From Butyrivibrio sp. AE2015 (GTDB taxonomy: Bacteria > Bacillota > Clostridia > Lachnospirales > Lachnospiraceae), in the NCBI RefSeq assembly GCF_000420825.1, contig NZ_ATVR01000017.1, positions 1-64,000 on the forward strand: DNA of 64,000 nt. The letters run 5' to 3'. The notes under the pieces were generated by a model. It was not told the origin of the DNA. It did no database searches and saw only the letters and a program-made list of their open reading frames with translations. A program made the translations under genes and the position numbers. Shown in pieces: positions 1 through 7,459 of the stretch (the first letter of the stretch is position 1; each line of letters starts with the position of its first letter).

Positions 1-88
1 TAGATAGATCAGTGTTCGGTTTTGAAGGTACAAGAGATATGAAAGACCATGCAGAAGCATGGTATTTTGTATATAAGGTATCTTATAA

Positions 89-161
89 TCCTCCTTAGCT
101 CAGTCGGTAGAGCATTCGGCTGTTAACCGAAGTGTCGTTGGTTCGAGTCCGACAGGGGGAG
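89..161 (+). tRNA. tRNA-Asn (GTT)
   Basis: A 73-nt cloverleaf. The seven-pair acceptor stem has TCCTCCT at 89 and AGGGGGA at 154-160, with one T-G pair, and G is the discriminator base. The anticodon loop CTGTTAA is closed by TTCGG/CCGAA, and the T-arm carries TTCGAGT. CCA is not encoded. It is the first of five tRNAs in a row. Bases 1-88 upstream contain nothing I recognise. Confidence 0.95.
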
Positions 162-165
162 CGAT

Positions 166-197
166 AGTACTTAGCGAGGTCTTATCGAGCTTAGTAC
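166..197 (+). repeat. Hairpin element, copy A, in the tRNA spacer
   Basis: This 32-nt imperfect hairpin has arms AGTACTTAGC and GCTTAGTAC around the core GAGGTCTTATCGA. It matches the element at 15077-15108 at 24 of 32 positions and shares its core with 40295-40329. It lies in a 172-bp spacer between tRNA-Asn and tRNA-Glu. That spacer holds two further short hairpins, CACTTGGT/ACCTAGTG and CTACTA/TAGTAG. Its function is unknown. Confidence 0.5.
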
Positions 198-333
198 GTA
201 GCCTGGATGATCACTTGGTGAGGTATTTCCGAACCTAGTGAGGCAGCCGGAGTTAGAGTCTGCACCGCTACTAAGTTAGTAGAGTGGGCAGAGCGAAAAG
301 CACAAAGCACCGTAGCACGGTTGCAAAGCATAT

Positions 334-405
334 GGCTCCGTGGTCAAGCGGTCAAGACATCGCCCTTTCACGGCGGTAACACGAGTTCGATTCTCGTCGG
401 AGTCA
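334..405 (+). tRNA. tRNA-Glu (TTC)
   Basis: A 72-nt cloverleaf. The acceptor stem GGCTCCG pairs with CGGAGTC (one G-T), followed by discriminator A405. The anticodon loop CTTTCAC is closed by CGCC/GGCG, giving anticodon TTC. CCA is not encoded. Confidence 0.95.
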
Positions 406-409
406 TTTA

Positions 410-483
410 GGAGATTTAGCTCAGTTGGTTAGAGCAACCGGCTCATAACCGGTCGGTCCCGGGTTCAAGTCCCTGAATCTCCA
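410..483 (+). tRNA. tRNA-Met (CAT), elongator type
   Basis: A 74-nt cloverleaf with acceptor GGAGATT/AATCTCC and discriminator A483. The loop CTCATAA is closed by ACCGG/CCGGT, giving anticodon CAT. The first acceptor pair is a normal G-C, and the anticodon stem lacks the three consecutive G-C pairs of initiators, so elongator Met is preferred. A CAT tRNA whose C34 is modified to lysidine (Ile) cannot be excluded from sequence alone. It starts 4 nt after tRNA-Glu. Confidence 0.9.
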
Positions 484-512
484 TTAGTTCATTAGAACTT
501 AACCCAGTATAT

Positions 513-585
513 GGGGTCTTAGCTCAGCTGGGAGAGCATCTGCCTTACAAGCAGAGGGTCACAGGTTCGAGCCCTGTAGGCCCCA
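513..585 (+). tRNA. tRNA-Val (TAC)
   Basis: A 73-nt cloverleaf with acceptor GGGGTCT/AGGCCCC and discriminator A585. The anticodon loop CTTACAA is closed by TCTGC/GCAGA, giving anticodon TAC. A short inverted repeat (GCGATATGTTG with CATATCGC) follows at 588-615 in the spacer before tRNA-Leu. Confidence 0.95.
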
Positions 586-645
586 TTCGCGATATGTTGT
601 ATATAGCATATCGCGTATTTTTTACCAGAACTTAATATGGTAAAT

Positions 646-731
646 GCCGGCGTGGCGGAATAGGCAGACGCCCGGGACTTAAAATCCCGTGGGTAGTGAT
701 ACCCGTACCGGTTCGACCCCGGTCGCCGGCA
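646..731 (+). tRNA. tRNA-Leu (TAA)
   Basis: An 86-nt class II tRNA with a long variable arm. The acceptor stem GCCGGCG/CGCCGGC is perfect, with discriminator A731. The anticodon loop CTTAAAA is closed by GGGA/TCCC, giving anticodon TAA. It is the last tRNA of the cluster and is followed by a terminator. Its 3' end faces an accessory region, so it is a possible integration target. Confidence 0.95.
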
Positions 732-744
732 GTAATTGTATGTG

Positions 745-783
745 GCTTCAAACTTAGATTTTATCTGGGTTTGAAGCTTTTTT
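745..783 (+). terminator. Terminator of the tRNA cluster
   Basis: The perfect 9-bp stem GCTTCAAAC (745-753) / GTTTGAAGC (769-777) is followed directly by a run of six T. It closes the tRNA transcription unit. Confidence 0.85.
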
Positions 784-1085
784 CTTTGCTTTACTAAAGT
801 GGTCCATTTCGGTCCAAATGTGGTCCATCCATTGATATATCTACGTTTCAACGGAATGATAAGTATTATAAAATGCAGATTTTTATCCGATACTTAATGC
901 ACTGGTAGAGATTAGTGAAAAGAGGCTATAAGTTCATGCTCAAAGAGGGATATGCACATTTGATGCATATCCATAACAATAATAATGAAATGTGTTATAG
1001 GTTATAATAAGTGGCTCATAAAATGTGTAAAAATGGATTGAAGTGCCTATTATTTTGTGATAGCATTGCTTTGGAGGTGGACAAA
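784..1085. other. Gene-free stretch between tRNA cluster and ATPase gene
   Basis: About 300 bp without a credible gene. It holds three GGTCCA hexamers at 801, 811 and 822, spaced 10-11 bp, close to one helical turn. A perfect 9-bp inverted repeat, GGATATGCA/TGCATATCC, lies at 948-972 without a T-run. A TATAAT box at 1003-1008 could drive the downstream gene but lacks a clear -35 box. Confidence 0.4.
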
Positions 1086-2423
1086 ATGTATTACAGAAGA
1101 AAGATAGATGACTATCTAAATAATTGGAAAGCAGATCCTGAGCATAAGCCTCTGATAGTAAAAGGCGCAAGACAGATTGGAAAAACCGAATCAATCTTGC
1201 ATTTTGCCGAGGAAAATTATGAAAATGTTGTATATATAAACTTTGCTTTAGAGAAAAAATTTATGCAAATCCTTGCAGATGGATATGATGTGGAAAGTGT
1301 AATAAAGAATATATCATTAGCTGATCCATCTTTAAAGTTTGTGCCTGGCAAAACCATTATTATTTTTGATGAGATACAGGAAAACCCTGATGTTGCAACA
1401 ACGCTCAAGTCATTTAGGATAGACGGTAAATATGATGTTATCTGTAGTGGCTCCATGTTGGGAATAAATTATAAAAAGATTCATAGTAACAGTGTTGGCT
1501 CAAAAACGGACTATGAGATGTATTCTATGGATTTTGAAGAGTTTCTTTGGGCAAAAGGTTATAGCCAGGAACAGATTGATTCCATATTATCGCATATGCT
1601 TGAGATTAAGCCATTTAATGACAATGAGCTTACTGTCTTTAAGAGTTTATTCCTGGATTACAGTGTGCTTGGAGGAATGCCGGAGGTCGTAAAGTTATAT
1701 ATTGAGTCTGGAACATTCTCAGGAACACTTGATGTACAGGAGCAGATCAGGCTTGATTATGAAGAGGACGTAAGAAAGTACGCGGAAGGTCTTGATCAGA
1801 CAAAGATAATAAGTGTTTATAGAAGTATTCCTGCTCAGTTGGCCAAAGAAAACAAGAAGTTCCAATTTAATAAGCTTGGGAAAAATGCGAGATCAAGAGA
1901 ATATACAGGATGTATAGAATGGCTTATTGATGCAGGTGTTATAACAGAGTGTAATTGCTTGCAGTATCCTGAACTGCCATTAAAGGGAAATATTGAGGAG
2001 AGTAAATATAAGCTATACTATCCGGATACCGGATTATTGGTATCCGCGCTGGATGAGGAAGCTCAGGAAGATCTTAGAGTTAATAAAAACCTTGGAGTGT
2101 ATAAAGGTGCTTTATATGAAAATTTTGTGGCAGAGGCCTTTATTAAGCAGGGATTGGGACTTTTTTATTACAAAAAGGAAAATTCTACGTTGGAAGAAGA
2201 TTTTTTTGTAAGAACTCAGAATGATCTTATACCTGTTGAGGTTAAGTCCAATAGCGACCAGTCAAAGTCTTTGCCTACACTCATTAAGAATGAGAATTAC
2301 AGTGATATTACATATGGAATAAAACTAGGAGATTTTAATGTGGGACATGCAAATGATATATATACGTTCCCATATTTCTGTGCATTCAAGATGAAGGAAT
2401 ATCTGAAGAAAATAGTTAAATAA
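1086..2423 (+). CDS. DUF4143-type AAA+ ATPase
   Basis: A predicted 445-aa cytoplasmic ATPase of the AAA+/DUF4143 class. These proteins are widespread in anaerobes and archaea and their biological role is poorly defined. The Walker A motif GARQIGKT is at residues 27-34 and the Walker B motif IIIFDE at 91-96. The C-terminal part has the usual DUF4143 features: LYYPDTGLL, then GALYENFVAEAF, then IPVEVKS, which resembles a PD-(D/E)XK nuclease-like strand. I start at 1086 because GGAGGTGG stands 5 nt upstream; an in-frame ATG at 1011 has no ribosome site. It is a single-gene unit beside the tRNA cluster, a common place for accessory genes. The family is well supported, the function is not. Confidence 0.85.
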   Translation: MYYRRKIDDYLNNWKADPEHKPLIVKGARQIGKTESILHFAEENYENVVYINFALEKKFMQILADGYDVESVIKNISLADPSLKFVPGKTIIIFDEIQENPDVATTLKSFRIDGKYDVICSGSMLGINYKKIHSNSVGSKTDYEMYSMDFEEFLWAKGYSQEQIDSILSHMLEIKPFNDNELTVFKSLFLDYSVLGGMPEVVKLYIESGTFSGTLDVQEQIRLDYEEDVRKYAEGLDQTKIISVYRSIPAQLAKENKKFQFNKLGKNARSREYTGCIEWLIDAGVITECNCLQYPELPLKGNIEESKYKLYYPDTGLLVSALDEEAQEDLRVNKNLGVYKGALYENFVAEAFIKQGLGLFYYKKENSTLEEDFFVRTQNDLIPVEVKSNSDQSKSLPTLIKNENYSDITYGIKLGDFNVGHANDIYTFPYFCAFKMKEYLKKIVK

Positions 2424-2430
2424 TCTAAAA

Positions 2431-2469
2431 AGCCATTTAGCAGAATAAATTACTGTTGAATGGCTCTTT
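2431..2469 (+). terminator. Probable terminator after the ATPase gene
   Basis: The imperfect stem AGCCATT...GCAG / CTG...GAATGGCT (2431-2465) starts 7 nt after the stop codon. It is followed by a short pyrimidine run, CTTTC. The weak T-run lowers confidence. Confidence 0.55.
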
Positions 2470-2564
2470 CAGAAGATTCTGAATTGCGAGCATAAAAATG
2501 TGCAATGAAGGTTGATTGGTTCCATACGATCAAAGCTATTCTAATGATTAAGAGAGTGTGAAAA

Positions 2565-3044
2565 ATGGTTATACATCCGATAAAACCTGTTTATGATAAA
2601 AATTCAAAAATTCTTATTCTTGGGAGTTTTCCGTCTGTGAAATCCAGAGAAGAAGGGTTCTTCTACGGACATAAGCAGAATAGATTCTGGAAGGTGGTTT
2701 CGGGAATATTTGAAGAGGAAGAGCCGGAGTCAATAGAGGAAAAGGAATCTCTTTTGATAAGAAATAAGATAGCGTTGTGGGATGTGATACAATCCTGTGA
2801 TATTGTTGGATCCTCGGATTCCAGTATCAGTAATGTGGTGCCAAATGATTTAAGCATTATTTTAAGTACAGCAGATATTAAGGCAATATATGTTAACGGC
2901 AAAACAGCACATAAATATTATAAAAAGTACACAGAGCCTGTAATTATGAGGTCTGCAATATGTCTTCCATCGACAAGTCCCGCTAATGCAGCCTGGAGTA
3001 TGGAAAAGCTTCTGAGTGCTTGGAAAATTATAAAAAAGAATTGA
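2565..3044 (+). CDS. Mug/TDG-family DNA glycosylase (deoxyinosine type)
   Basis: A 159-aa member of the uracil-DNA glycosylase superfamily, closest to the group annotated as DNA-deoxyinosine glycosylase. It would remove deaminated bases in base-excision repair. Motif 1 is LILGSFPSVKSREEGFFYG (residues 17-35), where the GSFPS loop binds the base. The second signature is LPSTSPANA (134-142). A GAGAGTG ribosome site precedes the ATG. The last codons overlap the -35 box of the downstream MerR promoter. A fragment of a second copy of this gene survives at 4350-4445. The family call is firm; substrate preference is inferred from the motif type. Confidence 0.85.
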   Translation: MVIHPIKPVYDKNSKILILGSFPSVKSREEGFFYGHKQNRFWKVVSGIFEEEEPESIEEKESLLIRNKIALWDVIQSCDIVGSSDSSISNVVPNDLSIILSTADIKAIYVNGKTAHKYYKKYTEPVIMRSAICLPSTSPANAAWSMEKLLSAWKIIKKN

Positions 3045-3071
3045 CCTTGCCCTTGGGGCAGCCCTTACCAT
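3041..3071 (+). promoter_or_regulatory. MerR-type promoter with 19-bp spacer
   Basis: TTGACC (3041-3046) and TACCAT (3066-3071) are separated by 19 bp, longer than the usual 17. The spacer holds the dyad TGCCC-TTG-GGGCA (3048-3060). Long spacers with a centred dyad are the hallmark of promoters controlled by MerR-family proteins, which untwist the DNA on activation. The next gene encodes a MerR protein, so self-regulation is likely. The -35 box overlaps the stop codon of the glycosylase gene. Confidence 0.75.
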
Positions 3072-3153
3072 TAAGTAAGCACAGGATGAAATACGTACAA
3101 ATCAGGTGTATTACTTAGTTCACAAAATTGTATTTACCCAAAAGGAGGGCAGT

Positions 3154-4335
3154 ATGAAAGAAAAAATGACATCCGGAGAAATTGCAAAGCAGGCAGGAGT
3201 ATCAACAAAAGCACTTCGCGTTTATGATGAGAAGGGGCTTCTTAAGCCTGTTGGGCTTTCTGAGGGAAATTACAAACTTTATGATAAGAGTTCGCTAATT
3301 ATTCTAGAAAAGATCATAGCTCTTAAGCACATTGGCTTTAGTCTGGAAGAGATTAAGAATAGTCTTGAAAATGATGATCAGAGTTCTATAAGAGAAATCC
3401 TTGAAAAACAGCTTGAAATGATGAATCAGAAAATATATGAACTTCAAAAGTCTGCAAAGTGCATAAAGTCAGCGCTTGCAAGGTTTGATGAGAATCCTGA
3501 TTGGGATGACATTGCTGACATCATCAAAAAGATGGAAATGAGTCAGGGTGCTGATGAGCGCAGATGGTATGCGGAGGAGCATGCTGCAGACGGAATTGAG
3601 TGGTACGAAAAGATTTTTAATTCTTTATCCTTTAAGGAAACTGATACTGTTCTTGACCTGGGGTGTAGTTATGGCCTTCTGTGGAGAAAGAACTGGGAGC
3701 GCATTCCCAAGAATTTTATCGTAGAAGGTGTAGACATCCACGGAAACTGGGCTGATGATTTCTATAATTATCTTGAAGAGAACCGCGAGACGCTTCCTAA
3801 AGGCTCTGATATACAGGTCATTTTTAGTAACCTTGAAAAAGATGATACCTGGGAAAAGATAAGAGAGAAGAGGTATTCAAAGATTATTGCTCATTATCTT
3901 TTATCTTATCTGCATGATGATGCTTATTTTATCCAAAATGTGGCGCAGGTACTGGCAGCAGGTGGCATGTTTTCTGTAAATCACTATGGCGAAGCAGCAA
4001 AGGAATATGATTTCTGGGAGAATTGCTTAACCGAAGCCGGGTTAGATATTTCTTTTGCCCTTAAAAAGAGACAGGAAAGAAGGCAGATGGACGTAGAGTT
4101 TGAGGCGCTTTTATCAGATAATTTCGATAGAGTAGAAAAGATAGCACTTCCGGGACCGTTAGTGTTTGATAGCGCGGAAGCTCTTTTCGAAAGAGTGCTG
4201 AAAAAGTATCCAGAAGGCGGAAAATACCTTGAGGATAACAGAGAGAAAATTGAGAAATATTTTGATAGTGCCTTGCTTGGTGACGGACCTGTTACTGTGG
4301 ATATGGACAGTGTGTTCTATCATTGTTTTAAGTGA
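3154..4335 (+). CDS. MerR-family regulator fused to a SAM methyltransferase
   Basis: A 393-aa two-domain protein. Residues 5-75 form a MerR winged helix with the signature TSGEIAKQAGVSTKALRVYD, followed by a dimerisation coiled coil to about 120. From about 150 comes a class I methyltransferase, with motif I VLDLGCSYG near 166 and acidic residue EGVDIHG on the next strand. This suggests either a regulator that senses SAM or a substrate, or an enzyme controlled by its own DNA-binding domain. The ATG at 3154 is preceded by AAAGGAGGGC; an upstream in-frame start at 3106 lacks a ribosome site. It is expressed from the 19-bp-spacer promoter at 3041-3071. The methyl acceptor is unknown. Confidence 0.8.
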   Translation: MKEKMTSGEIAKQAGVSTKALRVYDEKGLLKPVGLSEGNYKLYDKSSLIILEKIIALKHIGFSLEEIKNSLENDDQSSIREILEKQLEMMNQKIYELQKSAKCIKSALARFDENPDWDDIADIIKKMEMSQGADERRWYAEEHAADGIEWYEKIFNSLSFKETDTVLDLGCSYGLLWRKNWERIPKNFIVEGVDIHGNWADDFYNYLEENRETLPKGSDIQVIFSNLEKDDTWEKIREKRYSKIIAHYLLSYLHDDAYFIQNVAQVLAAGGMFSVNHYGEAAKEYDFWENCLTEAGLDISFALKKRQERRQMDVEFEALLSDNFDRVEKIALPGPLVFDSAEALFERVLKKYPEGGKYLEDNREKIEKYFDSALLGDGPVTVDMDSVFYHCFK

Positions 4336-4349
4336 TATGTGAGCTAAAC

Positions 4350-4445
4350 ATGAAAGTGGGTCAGAAATTGGATAAAAAAAGTTGGAAGGTGGTTTCCGGA
4401 GTGTTCGAAGAGGATGAGCCAGGGACAATTCAGGAGGTTAAGTAA
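4350..4445 (+). pseudogene. Relic of a second Mug-type glycosylase gene
   Basis: An open frame of 31 codons whose second half reads WKVVSGVFEEDEPGTIQEVK. It aligns with WKVVSGIFEEEEPESIEEK in the intact glycosylase at 2565-3044 (residues about 42-60), and the DNA is similarly close. No other part of that gene is present. The stretch AGGAGG near its 3' end now serves as the ribosome site of the next gene. I read it as debris of a duplicated or recombined copy, not a functional peptide gene. Confidence 0.65.
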
Positions 4446-4447
4446 GT

Positions 4448-5134
4448 ATGTCGGGTCAGATAACACATATGGTGATTGCGCACAGATTAATTGGAAAGCT
4501 GGGTATAGATGAGGGAAAAGAAGAATTTATATTAGGGTCTGTTGCTCCGGATTCGGTGCATTTTTCAGAAGATTATTTGCCGAAGAAGATACATTCTCAT
4601 CTTTTTGAAAACTGTGGGCCATGGGGAGATACTCAGGATTATGACAATTGGATAGCGAATATAAAAGCATTTTACAATAAGTATGTTGTGAATGAAGCGA
4701 ATCTAACTAAAAGATGTTTTTTGTTGGGGATAGTCATTCATTGTTTAACTGATTATTGGAATGATCTGCTTATTTGGCGTTCACTGCAGAGAAAAATGAT
4801 ACCGCCAATGAGCTATGAAGAGTTTAAAGAAGCATATTATCCGGAATCCTTTAGAATTGATAGATGGCTATACCAGAATATTCAGAATGCCAGTGAAATA
4901 ATGAAGCTTTTGAATGATTCAAAGGAATCTGATTTTGAAGATTATTTAAGAAAAACAGAGATTTCCAAAATGAAGGATCATCTTATTAATGAGCAGTACA
5001 ATCTGCCGAATCCTATTGATATTTCCGGTCATAAATACTATCCGGCTGAGATGATGCTGCATTTTGTAGAAGAAGTTCCTGATAGGATATATGGGCAGTT
5101 AAAAGAGTTCAGTGGACGTAGAATGGTACGATGA
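4448..5134 (+). CDS. Zinc-dependent phospholipase C-like protein
   Basis: A 228-aa protein of the zinc-dependent phospholipase C fold as found in many Firmicutes cytoplasmic homologues. His and Asp residues typical of the metal site are spaced along the chain: ITHMVIAHRL near the start, GSVAPDSVHF (about 28-37), KIHSHLF, and GIVIHCLTDYWND in the middle. No signal peptide is visible, unlike the secreted toxins of this fold, so a cytoplasmic hydrolase is more likely. The ATG is preceded by AGGAGG, which lies inside the glycosylase relic. Substrate is unknown. Confidence 0.7.
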   Translation: MSGQITHMVIAHRLIGKLGIDEGKEEFILGSVAPDSVHFSEDYLPKKIHSHLFENCGPWGDTQDYDNWIANIKAFYNKYVVNEANLTKRCFLLGIVIHCLTDYWNDLLIWRSLQRKMIPPMSYEEFKEAYYPESFRIDRWLYQNIQNASEIMKLLNDSKESDFEDYLRKTEISKMKDHLINEQYNLPNPIDISGHKYYPAEMMLHFVEEVPDRIYGQLKEFSGRRMVR

Positions 5135-5213
5135 TGCCTGAATGAGGGAGAGTGATCTTGGAATGATAAAAATGAAAACTGTTAATCATTGCAATAGAGG
5201 AAGGAATTGATAA

Positions 5214-5315
5214 ATGAAGAAAAAGAAAGATTTATTGTCCTACATATTTATCATTATTGGCGCTGTAATGGGAAGTTTCAGTACTGTATCTACCATAGAT
5301 GAAATATTGAGATAA
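5214..5315 (+). CDS. Putative 33-aa membrane peptide
   Basis: A short frame, ATG at 5214 and TAA at 5313-5315, with GAGGAAGG about 10 nt upstream. The product begins MKKKKDLLSYIFIIIGAVMG: a basic N-terminus, then one hydrophobic helix of about 16 residues, then a short polar tail ending STIDEILR. It could be a small membrane protein or the start of a decayed larger gene. I do not recognise it. The rest of the 312-bp gap (5135-5446) holds only the hairpin described next. Confidence 0.35.
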   Translation: MKKKKDLLSYIFIIIGAVMGSFSTVSTIDEILR

Positions 5316-5376
5316 ATGGACCACAAACCCCGTCCCCTAGGGCCACCCGAAGGGGGTTAAGTTTAAATTGATCCAT

Positions 5377-5428
5377 GCCGATATATTTGTTGATAAGGAA
5401 AAATAGGAAGAATTATGTCGGCTTTTTT
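5377..5428 (+). terminator. Terminator or attenuator before the DUF6033 gene
   Basis: The 8-bp stem GCCGATAT (5377-5384) / ATGTCGGC (5415-5422) is followed by six T. It ends just before the ribosome site AAGGAGG of the gene starting at 5447. It may end transcription from upstream or act as an attenuator. Confidence 0.5.
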
Positions 5429-5446
5429 ACAAGGAGGTAGATCAGT

Positions 5447-6331
5447 ATGGCAGGGATTAATGGTGTTTCCACTTATCAGCAGAGTAGTCAGGGTGTCTAT
5501 AATGAGAGATCAGTAGCATCGAAGACTTCTAATACAGGTAAGACAGATCAGGCTGGTTCAGCCAATGCTTCTCAGGCGACAAAAACAAATACAAAATCGT
5601 GGAGTCCGATTGATACAAAGAGCTCACTGGTGCCAAAGATGACAGAATATGGCGCTACTATTGGTGATGTGCAGCTTTCGGATAAGGCAAAAGATTACCT
5701 TGGAAAGCTTCAGTCAAAGTTCCACAATATGGAGTTCATAACTGTCAGCAAGGATATGAAGGCGCAGGTTCAGCAGAATGCTGCGGCCTATGGTAATGCC
5801 AACAAGATGGTGGTCCTTATTGACGAAGAAAAACTTGAGCGGATGGCCACAGACGAGAACTTCCGCAAGAAATACGAAGGAATAATTGCTTCATCCCAGG
5901 CTAAGATGTTACAGGCCAAGATGGGGCTTACAAGCAGCGGCGCCAATGTAAAGAACTTTGGAATGAGCGTAGATTCTGACGGTAAGGAGAATTTCTTTGC
6001 CACGGTGACTAAATCCGCAGATCTTCAGAAGAAACGCATTGAAAAGAAAGCTGCTGAAAAGAAAGCACAAAAGCAGCATGATAAGAAGAAAGCAGAAAAG
6101 AAGGCCCAGGAAGAGCGAATCCAGAAAGCAAGAGATAAAAAGGCGGATAAGGCAGATCCGGACAAAGAGAATGCTGAGATTCAAAATGATGAGGAGTATG
6201 TAACATTTGAAGCAGAATCTATGGATGAACTTCTTTCTAATGTACAGGCCTACTCCTACAATAATGCGTCCGGTAAGGTCATGACAGAGTCAGAAAAAAT
6301 GGTTGGAACAAAGATAGATTTCAGAGGCTGA
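5447..6331 (+). CDS. DUF6033-like protein with charged coiled-coil segment
   Basis: A 294-aa protein resembling the DUF6033 group seen in Lachnospiraceae; function unknown. Residues 1-55 are Ser/Thr/Gln-rich and likely disordered. A folded part (about 60-185) contains ISKDM-type and VVLIDEEKLERMATDENFRKK-like segments. Residues 190-240 are a Lys/Ala/Glu-rich coiled coil (KKAEKKAQ repeats). The C-terminus is acidic and then ordered. No signal peptide is visible. AAGGAGG precedes the ATG. The gene lies 22 nt before another protein of similar composition, so the two probably form an operon and may act together. Confidence 0.55.
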   Translation: MAGINGVSTYQQSSQGVYNERSVASKTSNTGKTDQAGSANASQATKTNTKSWSPIDTKSSLVPKMTEYGATIGDVQLSDKAKDYLGKLQSKFHNMEFITVSKDMKAQVQQNAAAYGNANKMVVLIDEEKLERMATDENFRKKYEGIIASSQAKMLQAKMGLTSSGANVKNFGMSVDSDGKENFFATVTKSADLQKKRIEKKAAEKKAQKQHDKKKAEKKAQEERIQKARDKKADKADPDKENAEIQNDEEYVTFEAESMDELLSNVQAYSYNNASGKVMTESEKMVGTKIDFRG

Positions 6332-6352
6332 TGGAAGTAAGTGAGGTGCGGT

Positions 6353-7459
6353 ATGAATATATCTTTTAATACCAATAACCAATATTATTCACCGTACATG
6401 AAAAATGCCCAGGGGAGTCTCTATGCTCAAAATCAGGTAGGAAAGCAGGGCGGAGCTACAAAAAACACCATTATGGGAAAAAGCCCTGTAAACCCCATGG
6501 CCTCAAGTTTTGATAAGATCACAGACAGAGCAGCGGAAGATAGAAACGGCTTATCACAGCAGATGCGGCAGATGATCCGTACACTGAAGCAGGATTCCTT
6601 GCAGAATCAGAATAATAAAAAGGTAAATGATTTTCTGGAGACGTCAGGTGCTCCTGATGCAGCAGAAACAGAGATGGAAAGTACTGAGAAGTACAACTAT
6701 AAAGAAGTTGCATCAAAGATACGCAGCGCCAAGACATCAAACAGCGCAGGCCAGGCTGTGCTTGCGGCCAAAAGAGCTGTCACGCAGATAAAGAGAAAGA
6801 TTTCCTCCGGGGATGGAGACCCTGAGGAACTGCAGCTGGCATTAACCCATGCAAAGCGCATGGAAATGGTAGCAAAGAAAAAGAAACATCACTTGGAGCT
6901 TGAAGAAATGGTGACTCGCACTCAGAAGAGGGATGAGCGCTTAGACCAGCAAAAGGATGCTGTTCAGGGTATTCAAAGTGCCATAACACAGGCTGAGGAA
7001 GAAAAGATCACTGAAAAAGAAGATGAGGTTTTTGATGAACGTGAAGAAATGCTGGAAGAAGCACTTGCGCAGATAGAAGAAAGCGGAGAAGCTGTTTCGG
7101 ATGAGATGATGGTGGAGCTTAATAAGATGATCTCAGAATTTGGAGAGGAAGAGTTAAAAGAGCTTCAGGAAGCCATGGAAATGCTTGAAACTATGGAAGT
7201 TGTAGACCCTCACATGAGTAGAGAAGACTTAGAAGACCTTAAGAGAAAGCACAGGTCTTCAGAGGAAAAAGCCATCACAAAGGCTAATATGGAATATCTT
7301 AAAGATATGGTAAAACATGAACTTGAAAAATCAGAACATATACCCACTATGGGATGCCAAAATGCATCTCCCATAGTGAGTGGAAATGTGTCTTTTTATT
7401 CGCCTGAAGCTATGGGCTCTAATTCTTTATCATTCAGTTCTTTTTCATGTAATGCCTGA
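6353..7459 (+). CDS. Unknown coiled-coil protein
   Basis: A 368-aa protein I do not recognise. The N-terminus (MNISFNTNNQYYSPYMKNAQ) is Asn/Gln-rich. The middle is a long helical, highly charged region, including KRMEMVAKKKKHHLELEEM and a Glu-rich stretch near residues 210-280. The tail is Ser-rich. GAGGTG lies 4 nt before the ATG at 6353; an in-frame GTG at 6341 is possible. The last 64 bp overlap the 3' end of the opposite symporter gene, and a hairpin at 7345-7378 lies inside the coding region. The final 35 residues may therefore be a recent read-through extension. Confidence 0.55.
   Translation: MNISFNTNNQYYSPYMKNAQGSLYAQNQVGKQGGATKNTIMGKSPVNPMASSFDKITDRAAEDRNGLSQQMRQMIRTLKQDSLQNQNNKKVNDFLETSGAPDAAETEMESTEKYNYKEVASKIRSAKTSNSAGQAVLAAKRAVTQIKRKISSGDGDPEELQLALTHAKRMEMVAKKKKHHLELEEMVTRTQKRDERLDQQKDAVQGIQSAITQAEEEKITEKEDEVFDEREEMLEEALAQIEESGEAVSDEMMVELNKMISEFGEEELKELQEAMEMLETMEVVDPHMSREDLEDLKRKHRSSEEKAITKANMEYLKDMVKHELEKSEHIPTMGCQNASPIVSGNVSFYSPEAMGSNSLSFSSFSCNA
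7345..7378. terminator. Hairpin between convergent genes
   Basis: The stem CACTATGGGATGC / GCATCTCCCATAGTG has 13 pairs with a small bulge. There is no immediate T-run on either strand. It sits where transcription from the coiled-coil gene (+) and the symporter gene (-) meets. It is likely a two-way terminator, although it also lies within the end of the plus-strand gene. Confidence 0.5.

Noticed and set aside
519-851. 110-codon minus-strand frame across tRNA-Val and tRNA-Leu
   Set aside because: It is antisense to tRNA genes and has the peptide pattern typical of reversed tRNA sequence. No ribosome site.
7345-7459. Stop of the coiled-coil gene placed before the hairpin
   Set aside because: No in-frame stop exists before 7457, so the longer reading frame is kept despite the hairpin inside it.
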